Source: CAYGWX01 sp964353855 [NCBI: uncultured bacterium]
GTDB lineage: Bacteria > Edwardsbacteria > CAYGWX01
Reading direction: 5' to 3'
DNA: 11,608 nt
NCBI GenBank assembly: GCA_964353855.1
Contig: CAYGWX010000074.1
Coordinates: 1 to 11,608, forward strand
The notes under the pieces were generated by a model that did not search any database, was not told where the DNA came from, and was given only the letters and a program-made list of their open reading frames with translations. The stretch's first letter is position 1. Each line of letters begins with the position of its first letter. Positions 6,865 through 11,608 of the stretch are shown one piece after another. The translations under genes and the position numbers were made by a program.

Positions 6865-6929
6865 GAAGGGTCCCGGTCAGGCATCCCGTTCCCTTTGGAG
6901 CGGGATGCCTCGTCATTTGCGGACCTTTT
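6865..6929 (+). terminator. Two-tier hairpin after the ferredoxin gene
   Basis: The inner stem pairs 6879-6892 with 6897-6910 (14 bp, one G-U, CTTT loop; the core is AGGCATCCCG/CGGGATGCCT). An outer helix pairs 6865-6873 with 6921-6929 (9 bp with two G-U). Only TTTT follows at 6926-6929 and it forms part of the outer helix, so this is not a textbook intrinsic terminator. It may terminate transcription, stabilise the ferredoxin mRNA 3' end, or belong to the leader of the copper ATPase. Confidence 0.6.
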
Positions 6930-7006
6930 CACCGGCGTGGCTTGTTAAACCGGTAGAGGCCGTTCATGGTTAAGAATTACGAATATCGGATTGGGAGTTT
7001 AACATA

Positions 7007-9622
7007 ATGCCCCTCGACCCCGTCTGCCACATGGACGTGGACCCGGAGGACGCCGCGGGGAAAAGCGTCTATGATGGACGGACGTACTATTTCTGCGCGG
7101 CCTCCTGCAAAGAACGGTTCGACGCCGACCCGGAGGTGTTCTTGTCTCCTTCCGAGTCCTGTTCTGTTGCGCCACCCATGGCGCCGGGGGAACAGCGGGT
7201 GGACATCCCGGTGCGGGGCATGTCCTGCGCCACATGCGCGATGACCATTGAGGAGGGGGTAAAGAAGCTCTCCGGGGTTTCCCTGGCCAGCGTGAACCTG
7301 GCCGCTGAAAGGGCCACGGTGGCCTTCGATCCCCGTCAGGCAAGTCTTGAAGGAATCACTGCGGCCATCCAGGACCTGGGTTACGAGCTGGTCCTGGACA
7401 AGCTGACGATCCCCATTTCAGGCATGACTTGCGCTTCCTGCGTCGCGACCCTGGAAAAAGCCCTGTCCCGGGTGCCCGGCGTGACCCGGGCCCAGGTCAA
7501 TCTGGCCACGGAGCGGGCGACCTTGGAGTTCGTGGCCGGGGCCACAGGGCTACCCGAGCTCCGCAAGGCGATCCTGGACGCGGGCTACAAGCCCCTGGAT
7601 GTGGTTGAGGGCTCCCCCGACAGGGAGCAGGAGGCAAGAGAGAGGGAGGAGCGGGACCTGCGCACGAGGTTCATCGTGAGCGCGGTCCTGGCCAGCCTCA
7701 TCTTGCTCATTTCCCTTCCGCACATGGTGGGCCTGAGCCATCTGCTTCACTTCTCGCTTCTCACTTCTTACTTCTCACTTCTTTTGGCCACGCCGGTGCA
7801 GTTCTGGGCGGGCTTCAGGTTCTACCGCGGGTTCTTTAAGGCTTTGAAGCACGGCACGGCGGACATGAACACCCTGATCGCGGTGGGAACCTCCACGGCC
7901 TATTTCTACAGCCTGGCCGTCGTCCTGTTCCCAGGCTTCTTCTCCCGGGCCGGTTACGGGGCTGCGGTGTATTTCGACACCTCGGCCGTGATCATCGCCC
8001 TGATCCTCCTGGGCCGCTGGCTGGAGGCCAAGGCCAAGGGCCGGACCTCCCAGGCGATCAAGCGGCTCATGGGCCTGGCCCCCAGGACGGCCCGGGTCCT
8101 GCGCGGGAAGGAAGAGGTGGATGTGGCGATCGAGGAGGTCGTGCCCGGGGACCTGATCCGGGTGAGGCCCGGAGAGAAGGTGCCGGTTGATGGTGTGGTC
8201 ACTCTTGGCTCCTCCAGCTTGGATGAGGCGATGCTGACCGGAGAGAGCCTGCCTGTGGATAAAGGACCCGGCAGCCGCGTGTTCGGCGGGACCCTGAACA
8301 AGGTCGGAAGTTTCGTGTTCCAGGCCGAGAAGGTGGGCCGGGACACGATGCTCTCTCAGATCATCCGGTTGGTGGAAGAGGCCCAGGGCTCCAAGGCCCC
8401 GGTCCAGCGCCTCGCCGACAAGGTCGCCTCGGTCTTCGTTCCCATCGTGATCGGGATCGCGGTCCTGACCTTCATCCTCTGGCTCCTGTTCAGCCCGCCT
8501 CCGATCTTCACCCAAGCCCTGCTGGCCTTCGTGGCCGTGCTCATCATCGCCTGTCCCTGCGCCCTGGGTCTGGCGACCCCGACCGCGATCATGGTCGGGA
8601 CGGGAAAGGGGGCGGAAAGCGGCATTTTAATCAAGAACGGTGAGGCCCTGGAGCGGCTGGAGAAGGTCACGGCTGTAGTCTTCGACAAGACCGGCACCCT
8701 GACCAAGGGCCAGCCCAAAGTGGTCGAGGTGGCCGGTTTCGGGATGGACATGAACGCGGTGCTCTCCCTGGCCTCTGCCGTGGAGAAGGGCTCGGAGCAT
8801 CCTCTGGGCGAGGCGGTTGTGGAGGAGGCCAGGAACAGGGGGATTGCCGTTCCCGAGGCTTCGAAATTCGAAGCGATAGCGGGAAAGGGGATTCGGGCCG
8901 AAGTCGCGGGTCAGGCGGTTGCGGTGGGCAAGTTGGATTGGTTAAAGGACCTGGGGGTGGAGGTTTCTTCCGGGGCTCAAGCCACGATTGCGGAGTGGTC
9001 AGGTAAAGGGAGGACGGCCATCGGAGTGGCCTCGGATCACAACCTTCAGGGCCTGATGGCCCTTGCGGATGTGCTCAAGGATGAGGCTCACGCCGCGGTC
9101 CAGTCCCTCAGAAAAGCCGGATTAAACGTAGTGATGATCACCGGGGACAGCAAGGGGACGGCCCAGGCGATTGCCCAGGAAGCCGGGATCGAGCGGGTCC
9201 TGTCCGAGGTTCTGCCTCAGGACAAGTCAAGGGAGGTGAAGCGACTTCAGGGGGAGGGGAAGGTGGTGGCCATGGTCGGGGATGGGATCAACGACGGCCC
9301 AGCACTGGCTCAGGCGGAGGTGGGGATCGCGATGGGACAAGGCACGGACGTGGCCATGGAGGCCGGGGACATCACCCTGATGCGGGGGGACCTGAGAGGC
9401 GTAGCGCGAGCCATTGCCCTCTCCCGGAAGACGATGGGCACGATTCGCTGGAACCTGTTCTGGGCTTTCGCCTACAACGTGCTGGGGATTCCGGTCGCGG
9501 CGGGCGTGCTGTATCCCTTCTTCCATATCACCCTGAACCCGATGATTGCGGCCGGGGCTATGGCCGCGAGCTCGGTGTTCGTGGTCACGAACTCCCTGCG
9601 TCTGCGAAATATAAAGCTCTGA
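7007..9622 (+). CDS. copA: Cu(I)-exporting P1B-type ATPase with N-terminal YHS and two HMA domains
   Basis: An 871-residue inner-membrane pump that exports Cu(I) at the cost of ATP. Domains in order: a YHS domain (1-46; C7, C30, C34); HMA1 with GMSCATC (71-77); HMA2 with GMTCASC (139-145); then the ATPase core with TGES (411-414), the CPC ion site (516-518), phosphorylated aspartate D560 in DKTGT, the HP motif (598-599), TGDS (712-715) and GDGIND (758-763). Y823-N824 in the penultimate membrane helix and MxxSS (852-856) in the last are Cu(I)-class signatures and exclude a Zn/Cd pump. GGGAG at 6993-6997 is the ribosome-binding site. The N-terminal YHS domain is less usual and matches the separate YHS gene downstream. 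Around 248-261 the membrane segment is encoded by a heptanucleotide repeat. No copper-responsive regulator gene is in the window. Confidence 0.95.
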   Translation: MPLDPVCHMDVDPEDAAGKSVYDGRTYYFCAASCKERFDADPEVFLSPSESCSVAPPMAPGEQRVDIPVRGMSCATCAMTIEEGVKKLSGVSLASVNLAAERATVAFDPRQASLEGITAAIQDLGYELVLDKLTIPISGMTCASCVATLEKALSRVPGVTRAQVNLATERATLEFVAGATGLPELRKAILDAGYKPLDVVEGSPDREQEAREREERDLRTRFIVSAVLASLILLISLPHMVGLSHLLHFSLLTSYFSLLLATPVQFWAGFRFYRGFFKALKHGTADMNTLIAVGTSTAYFYSLAVVLFPGFFSRAGYGAAVYFDTSAVIIALILLGRWLEAKAKGRTSQAIKRLMGLAPRTARVLRGKEEVDVAIEEVVPGDLIRVRPGEKVPVDGVVTLGSSSLDEAMLTGESLPVDKGPGSRVFGGTLNKVGSFVFQAEKVGRDTMLSQIIRLVEEAQGSKAPVQRLADKVASVFVPIVIGIAVLTFILWLLFSPPPIFTQALLAFVAVLIIACPCALGLATPTAIMVGTGKGAESGILIKNGEALERLEKVTAVVFDKTGTLTKGQPKVVEVAGFGMDMNAVLSLASAVEKGSEHPLGEAVVEEARNRGIAVPEASKFEAIAGKGIRAEVAGQAVAVGKLDWLKDLGVEVSSGAQATIAEWSGKGRTAIGVASDHNLQGLMALADVLKDEAHAAVQSLRKAGLNVVMITGDSKGTAQAIAQEAGIERVLSEVLPQDKSREVKRLQGEGKVVAMVGDGINDGPALAQAEVGIAMGQGTDVAMEAGDITLMRGDLRGVARAIALSRKTMGTIRWNLFWAFAYNVLGIPVAAGVLYPFFHITLNPMIAAGAMAASSVFVVTNSLRLRNIKL
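7745..7783 (+). repeat. Heptanucleotide array inside the copper ATPase gene
   Basis: About five 7-nt units with consensus TCTYRCT: a divergent unit at 7745-7751, then 7752-7758, 7759-7765, 7766-7772 and 7773-7779, with a partial unit to 7783. As 7 is prime to 3, three units make 21 nt and the protein repeats every 7 residues: HFSLLTS is followed by YFSLLLA (248-261), within a membrane segment. Confidence 0.8.
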
Positions 9623-9652
9623 TTGGGATGGTTATGATTAGGTATCGTTGTT

Positions 9653-9687
9653 CCCTACACCCTACCCCCGACACCCTACACCCTGTC
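9653..9687 (+). repeat. Heptanucleotide array between the ATPase and the YHS gene
   Basis: Units at 9653-9659, 9660-9666, 9667-9673 and 9674-9680 follow the consensus CCCTACA, with one or two substitutions in the middle pair; a degenerate fifth unit ends at 9687. The array ends 5 nt before the Shine-Dalgarno of the YHS gene, so it occupies the upstream part of its leader. Confidence 0.75.
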
Positions 9688-9707
9688 TTTTCAAGGAGGT
9701 GACTTTC

Positions 9708-9854
9708 ATGTCGATTGACCCGGTCTGCAAGATGCAGGTGGACCCGGCCAAGGCTCCGGCCAAGAGCGATTACAAGGGCCAGACTTATTACTTCTGCACC
9801 CCGGGGTGCAAGAAGGCGTTCGACAAGGAGCCGGAGAAGTATCTGGGGAAGTAA
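9708..9854 (+). CDS. Free-standing YHS-domain protein (probable copper-handling accessory)
   Basis: A 48-residue protein made up of a single YHS domain: C7 in DPVCKM, the YYFC block with C30, and C34 in PGCKKAF. It aligns without gaps over about 46 residues to the N-terminus of the ATPase just upstream, with over half of the positions identical, including all three cysteines. A duplication or exchange between the two is likely. The three cysteines suggest metal binding, and the position after copA suggests a soluble copper carrier or buffer; both are inferences. The start is ATG 9708 because AAGGAGGT (9693-9700) sits 7 nt before it and it gives the family N-terminus SIDPVC. An earlier in-frame ATG (9648) would translate the heptamer array and is rejected. 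A terminator follows at 9956. Confidence 0.9.
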   Translation: MSIDPVCKMQVDPAKAPAKSDYKGQTYYFCTPGCKKAFDKEPEKYLGK

Positions 9855-9862
9855 GTGAGGCT

Positions 9863-9902
9863 GTCATTCTTACCCCCGAACTTGATTCGGGGGAAGAATC
9901 TC
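9863..9902. repeat. REP-like palindrome, GTCAT type, copy 1
   Basis: GTCAT opens the element and ATCTC closes it. The stem pairs CCCCCGAA (9873-9880) with TTCGGGGG (9886-9893) around CTTGA, and is extended by ATTCTT (9866-9871) with AAGAAT (9894-9899) past one bulged A. Copy 2 at 10052 shares the outer bases and the loop but has a different paired stem. The lack of a T-run argues against a terminator. Confidence 0.75.
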
Positions 9903-9955
9903 AACCTAATCATCCCTCCATCCCTGCTTTTTAATACTCGCTATTACAATGACTT

Positions 9956-9989
9956 AGGGGCGCACGGTCGTGCGCCCCTCTTTACTTTC
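9956..9989 (+). terminator. Intrinsic terminator of the copA-YHS unit
   Basis: A 10-bp GC-rich stem, AGGGGCGCAC (9956-9965) with GTGCGCCCCT (9970-9979), encloses a GGTC loop and is followed by CTTTACTTT. It lies about 100 nt past the YHS stop. Confidence 0.85.
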
Positions 9990-10051
9990 CTGCCTACTTT
10001 CCGTTCCTCGGGCGGTTTTGCTGTAATGAATTGAAGACTCAAGCGGGGCGC

Positions 10052-10078
10052 GTCATGCTGAACTTGTTTCAGCATCTC
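10052..10078. repeat. REP-like palindrome, GTCAT type, copy 2
   Basis: GTCAT at 10052-10056 and ATCTC at 10074-10078 frame a stem of ATGCTGAA (10055-10062) with TTCAGCAT (10068-10075). The centre GAACTTGTTTC corresponds to GAACTTGATTC in copy 1 at 9863. Palindromes with this centre are dispersed in many bacterial genomes. Confidence 0.75.
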
Positions 10079-10095
10079 TCTTGGGGATCTATCTT

Positions 10096-10145
10096 TTCTG
10101 CCTTCTGTCCTTCCGCACTCCGAACTCCGCGCTCCGCATTTTGAA
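10096..10145. repeat. Degenerate heptanucleotide array
   Basis: Two TTCTGYC units (10096-10109) and, after one extra C, five units related to CTCCGCA (10111-10117, 10118-10124, 10125-10131, 10132-10138, 10139-10145). The unit length is again 7 nt but the unit sequence differs from the arrays at 7745 and 9653. Confidence 0.7.
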
Positions 10146-10148
10146 TAG

Positions 10149-10168
10149 CCCAGGCATTTATGCCTGGG
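10149..10168. repeat. Short perfect hairpin element
   Basis: CCCAGGCA (10149-10156) pairs with TGCCTGGG (10161-10168) around a TTTA loop, flanked by GAATAG on the left (10143-10148) and AATAG on the right (10169-10173). The direct AATAG flanks and compact GC stem resemble REP/IS200-type palindromes. No T-run follows. Confidence 0.6.
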
Positions 10169-10188
10169 AATAGAAAAGGTAGAGAAGA

Positions 10189-10230
10189 AATCCCCCTCCC
10201 CGAATTGGGGAGGGGGCAGGGGGTGGGGGG
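10189..10230. repeat. C-rich/G-rich REP-like hairpin, copy 1
   Basis: AATCC leads into CCCCCTCCCC (10192-10201), a GAATT loop and GGGGAGGGGG (10207-10216), then a G-rich tail with GGGGGTGGGG. The layout matches the element at 11528 on the far side of the DUF4160-DUF2442 pair. The G-runs on one strand could also form a quadruplex. Confidence 0.7.
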
Positions 10231-10245
10231 TACTTTGATGGTATT

Positions 10246-10278
10246 AAAAAGAGGAGTCGCCTTTTTGGCGGCTCCTCT
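10246..10278 (-). terminator. Intrinsic terminator of the minus-strand YCF48-like relic
   Basis: Read on the minus strand, AGAGGAGCCGCC (10278-10267) pairs with GGCGACTCCTCT (10261-10250) around an AAAAA loop (12 bp, one wobble), followed by a run of T (10249-10246). It lies 15 nt past the TAA at 10293. Confidence 0.88.
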
Positions 10279-10292
10279 AAGGTTTGTGCTTT

Positions 10293-10588
10293 TTATCTCA
10301 CCTTCACGATCCTCAGGGGCTTGCTGTTCCCACTCTCGGGTCTGAGGAAGTAGACCCCGCTGGAGAGGCCCTCCCCGACCCGGTCTCCACGGTCTTCAGG
10401 ATGGTGCCCCCGACTCCCACTGCATACCCGGTCTGGGCATCCACGGGGAAATGGACCGAAAAAAGACCGTAGGTCGTGCCCGAGGTCTGGGCGACCCAGC
10501 CGGCAGAGGCGAGCCCGGGTAGTACGATAATGCTTGCTCCGCAAAGGACGCAGAGCGCGAGACGAGTGAAACTGTACTTCTTGTTCAT
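10293..10588 (-). pseudogene. Remnant of a secreted YCF48-like repeat protein with a sorting-type C-terminus
   Basis: The minus strand from ATG 10588 encodes a signal peptide (1-29, cleavage at ASA-G) followed by one YCF48-type beta-propeller repeat (30-65: WVAQTSGTT, SVHFPVDAQTGYAVG and GGTILKT). After about residue 66 the frame becomes nonsense and stops. One frame over, GDRVGEGLSSGVYFLRPE and then KPLRIVKVR end at TAA 10293, which is the last strand of an FlgD-like or secretion-sorting domain. Normal members carry many propeller repeats and a full C-terminal domain. This copy therefore looks like a large internal deletion, with the junction near 10375-10395, that joined the two ends out of frame. 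The ribosome-binding site AGGAGG (5 nt spacing), a sigma-70 promoter, a structured leader and a terminator all remain. A truncated 91-residue secreted peptide could still be made. An assembly collapse across repeats is an alternative explanation. Confidence 0.75.
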
Positions 10589-10633
10589 GACTTCCTCCTA
10601 TCCTTTAGGGTTTCTTCCAGGGGCAAAGCAAAG

Positions 10634-10700
10634 GACGCTGGGTAAAGGGTGATGATGGCTGACTTTCACCTGCCCCGTTTCCGGGGCTTCTTCCAGCGTC
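10634..10700 (-). promoter_or_regulatory. Structured mRNA leader with a three-way junction
   Basis: Read on the minus strand, an 8-bp closing helix GACGCTGG (10700-10693) with CCAGCGTC (10641-10634) encloses two hairpins. The first is GCCCCG-GAAA-CGGGGC (10687-10672), capped by a GNRA tetraloop. The second is GGTGA with TCACC (10670-10666 and 10652-10648). It sits in a leader of about 175 nt between the promoter at 10771-10800 and the ATG at 10588. A further CGGG-CAGA-CCCG hairpin (10738-10727) and a direct repeat AGGAAGCC (10758-10751, 10719-10712) lie on its 5' side. It matches no riboswitch class that I can name. Confidence 0.5.
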
Positions 10701-10770
10701 TGTTTCATTTAGGCTTCCTCCTCAACCGGGTCTGCCCGACCTCGTACCTTGGCTTCCTTGTTGTGGCCTT

Positions 10771-10800
10771 ACTATACCAGAAGGGCAAGCCTGCTGTCAA
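10771..10800 (-). promoter_or_regulatory. Sigma-70 promoter of the YCF48-like relic
   Basis: On the minus strand TTGACA (10800-10795) and TATAGT (10776-10771) are 18 nt apart. Transcription would begin near 10764 and cross the structured leader before the ATG at 10588. Confidence 0.8.
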
Positions 10801-10919
10801 GGGGGGACAAGAAAAAGCTAACGGTTCCCTATGCTGGATTCACCTTTCTCCCTGCAACCCTGTCGAAAGGGCGTGGCTGCCAGCGTTAACGTGTTGGAAA
10901 CGAATGGGTTGCCGGACGG
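10801..10919. other. Spacer downstream of the DUF2442 gene without a recognisable feature
   Basis: Apart from a weak hairpin CCCT/AGGG (10858-10871), with no T-run on either strand, I see no terminator, gene or repeat. The DUF4160-DUF2442 transcript may therefore run on into the next minus-strand unit. Confidence 0.5.
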
Positions 10920-11195
10920 TCAGACGACGCTGACCAGGGGATATTTGTCCGGGTCTCGGATGCGGTTGAGGTCCAGGTCCACGTCAAGCTCCGGCCAATG
11001 GAGGACTCCCGCGCCCTGCCTTACGACATGGGCGACCTGGGCGATGGTGGCTTTCTTGAACCAGGGGAACTTTTTGAAGGCCAGGAAATATTCGGCTTCT
11101 CCGGCCAGGAGCCATACGCCGTGCCGGGTGACCGCGGTCACTTCAGGGGGCAAAATGGCGTTTCCAGGTTTTCTCGATTTCGTCGCGGTGGTCAT
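10920..11195 (-). CDS. DUF2442 domain protein (partner of DUF4160)
   Basis: A 91-residue small protein. Residues 14-80 match the DUF2442 pattern: PPEVTAVTRHGVWL, the FPWF motif (43-46) and GVLHWPELDVDLDL (63-76). Proteins of this family commonly follow a DUF4160 gene, as here, and the pair is suspected to act as a toxin-antitoxin-like module; which partner does what is not established to my knowledge. The ATG at 11195 is preceded by AAGGA with 6 nt spacing, but it makes the gene overlap DUF4160 by 53 nt, which is long. A start at the TTG near codon 15 would shrink the overlap to a few bases and begin at the conserved PPEVTAV, so the first 14 residues are uncertain. No membrane segment or signal peptide. 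Confidence 0.82.
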   Translation of the reverse strand: MTTATKSRKPGNAILPPEVTAVTRHGVWLLAGEAEYFLAFKKFPWFKKATIAQVAHVVRQGAGVLHWPELDVDLDLNRIRDPDKYPLVSVV

Positions 11196-11382
11196 GGATG
11201 GTCCTTTCTATCTCCGTTAATTCCCGGATCGTATAGCCGGTATAATCGGATAGGGACACGATCGGCTGGATCCAGAATTTCGCCTCCCCTTTTTCGGAGA
11301 CGACGTGGATGTGCATCCGGGTCTCTTCCCGGCTGAAGAAGAAGTACCGTCGTCCTTTATGGTAAAATACCGTGGGGCTCAT
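11143..11382 (-). CDS. DUF4160 domain protein (first gene of a DUF4160-DUF2442 pair)
   Basis: A 79-residue protein that matches the DUF4160 layout over its full length: SPTVFYHKGRRYFFFS (2-17), the HIHV motif (24-27), GEAKFW (32-37), and the helical end RELTEIERTIHDHRDEIEKTW (53-73). Biochemical function unknown; pairing with DUF2442 suggests a stress or toxin-antitoxin-like unit, which is inference from gene association. The start ATG at 11382 has GAAGGA upstream with an unusually short gap of about 3 nt. A perfect sigma-70 promoter lies about 75 nt upstream of the start codon. The gene overlaps the next one, so the two products are probably coupled. It lies between repeat elements, which fits a mobile accessory module. 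Confidence 0.85.
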   Translation of the reverse strand: MSPTVFYHKGRRYFFFSREETRMHIHVVSEKGEAKFWIQPIVSLSDYTGYTIRELTEIERTIHDHRDEIEKTWKRHFAP

Positions 11383-11464
11383 CGTTCCTTCGATCCGTGG
11401 TCTTGGTTTGGATGGTCCAACCCCCTCTTTCCGGTGGTTTCATCGGGACTCCCGGCGAGGGGTT

Positions 11465-11493
11465 ATTATACGACAAAACGAATCCGTTGTCAA
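11465..11493 (-). promoter_or_regulatory. Perfect consensus sigma-70 promoter of the DUF4160-DUF2442 pair
   Basis: On the minus strand TTGACA (11493-11488) and TATAAT (11470-11465) are exactly 17 nt apart, with no mismatch to consensus. An inverted repeat GACAA/TTGTC (11472-11476 and 11487-11491) spans the spacer and overlaps the -35 box, a suitable place for a repressor. Transcription would start near 11458, about 75 nt before the first ATG. Confidence 0.88.
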
Positions 11494-11527
11494 CCGGCCT
11501 TCTGTCTTTTAAAGGTCAGGCTTGTGG

Positions 11528-11568
11528 AATCCTCTCCTCTCCCGGTGGGAGAGGGGTTTGGGGTGAGG
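11528..11568. repeat. C-rich/G-rich REP-like hairpin, copy 2
   Basis: AATCC leads to CCTCTCCC (11536-11543), a GGT loop and GGGAGAGG (11547-11554), then a tail containing TTTGGGGTGAGG. The opening, the stem type and the GGGGTGRGG-type tail are shared with the element at 10189. The 40 bases after it to the window edge show nothing I recognise. Confidence 0.7.
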
Positions 11569-11608
11569 TCAGGTATTGCCTCCCATTTCTTCTTTCCTTA
11601 TTCCTTAT

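Larger units (their letters stand above)
9855..10292. other. Gene-free stretch rich in palindromes and repeats
   Basis: No coding frame here is convincing. The stretch contains two related GTCAT-type palindromes, the copper-module terminator, a heptamer array, two further hairpin elements and the convergent terminator of the minus-strand relic, each listed separately. The remaining bases (about 9903-9955, 9990-10051 and 10231-10245) show nothing I recognise. Confidence 0.7.

Noticed and set aside
6930-7006. Copper-responsive operator (CueR/CsoR type) before copA
   Set aside because: No convincing dyad between well-placed -35 and -10 boxes could be found.
9653-9687. Array of short repeats as a possible CRISPR or telomere-like sequence
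   Set aside because: The units are 7 nt and contiguous with no spacers; a tandem repeat explains them.
9648-9707. Upstream extension of the YHS reading frame
   Set aside because: It would translate the heptamer array; a perfect Shine-Dalgarno sits directly before the ATG at 9708.
10589-10764. c-di-GMP-I or cobalamin riboswitch in the leader
   Set aside because: A GNRA tetraloop hairpin and a GCCTAAATG string recall these classes, but their other conserved segments are absent or in the wrong order.
10649-11220. Plus-strand open frames of 94 and 129 codons
   Set aside because: They overlap the minus-strand leader and the DUF2442 gene, have no ribosome-binding site and resemble no known protein.

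Overview
The window is GC-rich bacterial DNA that looks chromosomal. Gram-negative physiology is suggested by a sigma-54 activator with its sensor kinase, a PIB-type copper ATPase, and a relic of a secreted YCF48-type protein with a sorting-domain-like tail. These traits, together with dispersed palindromes and heptanucleotide arrays, recall Nitrospirota, Desulfobacterota and related uncultured lineages. That placement is an impression; nothing in the window fixes the taxon.

Left part (1-2993), plus strand. The 3' part of a YkuD L,D-transpeptidase is followed by a phosphomannomutase/phosphoglucomutase. A short pyruvate kinase, lacking the usual C-terminal domain, overlaps the mutase by 8 nt. 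A clear intrinsic terminator closes the unit.

Middle (3119-6929), plus strand. A strong sigma-70 promoter drives three genes joined by ATGA overlaps: a membrane histidine kinase, a HAD hydrolase and an NtrC-type sigma-54 activator. Downstream, a near-consensus -24/-12 promoter (TGGCAT-N5-TTGC) precedes a small 2[4Fe-4S] ferredoxin. The simplest reading is a local circuit in which the kinase phosphorylates the activator and the activator switches on the ferredoxin.

Copper module (7007-9979). A Cu(I)-type P1B ATPase with an N-terminal YHS domain and two HMA domains is followed by a free-standing 48-residue YHS protein that is clearly related to the ATPase's own YHS domain. A strong terminator ends the module. 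A heptanucleotide repeat lies inside the ATPase reading frame, and another array with a different heptamer lies between the two genes.

Right part (9855-11608) is repeat-rich with sparse coding. It holds REP-like palindromes of at least three sorts, a third heptamer array, and a minus-strand relic of a YCF48-like secreted protein. The relic keeps its promoter, a structured leader, ribosome-binding site and terminator although its reading frame is broken. Beyond it is a minus-strand DUF4160-DUF2442 pair, possibly toxin-antitoxin-like, behind a perfect consensus sigma-70 promoter.

Most notable are the self-contained kinase-HAD-activator/ferredoxin circuit, the heptamer arrays (one translated within a membrane protein), the structured leader attached to a dead gene, and the DUF4160-DUF2442 pair.
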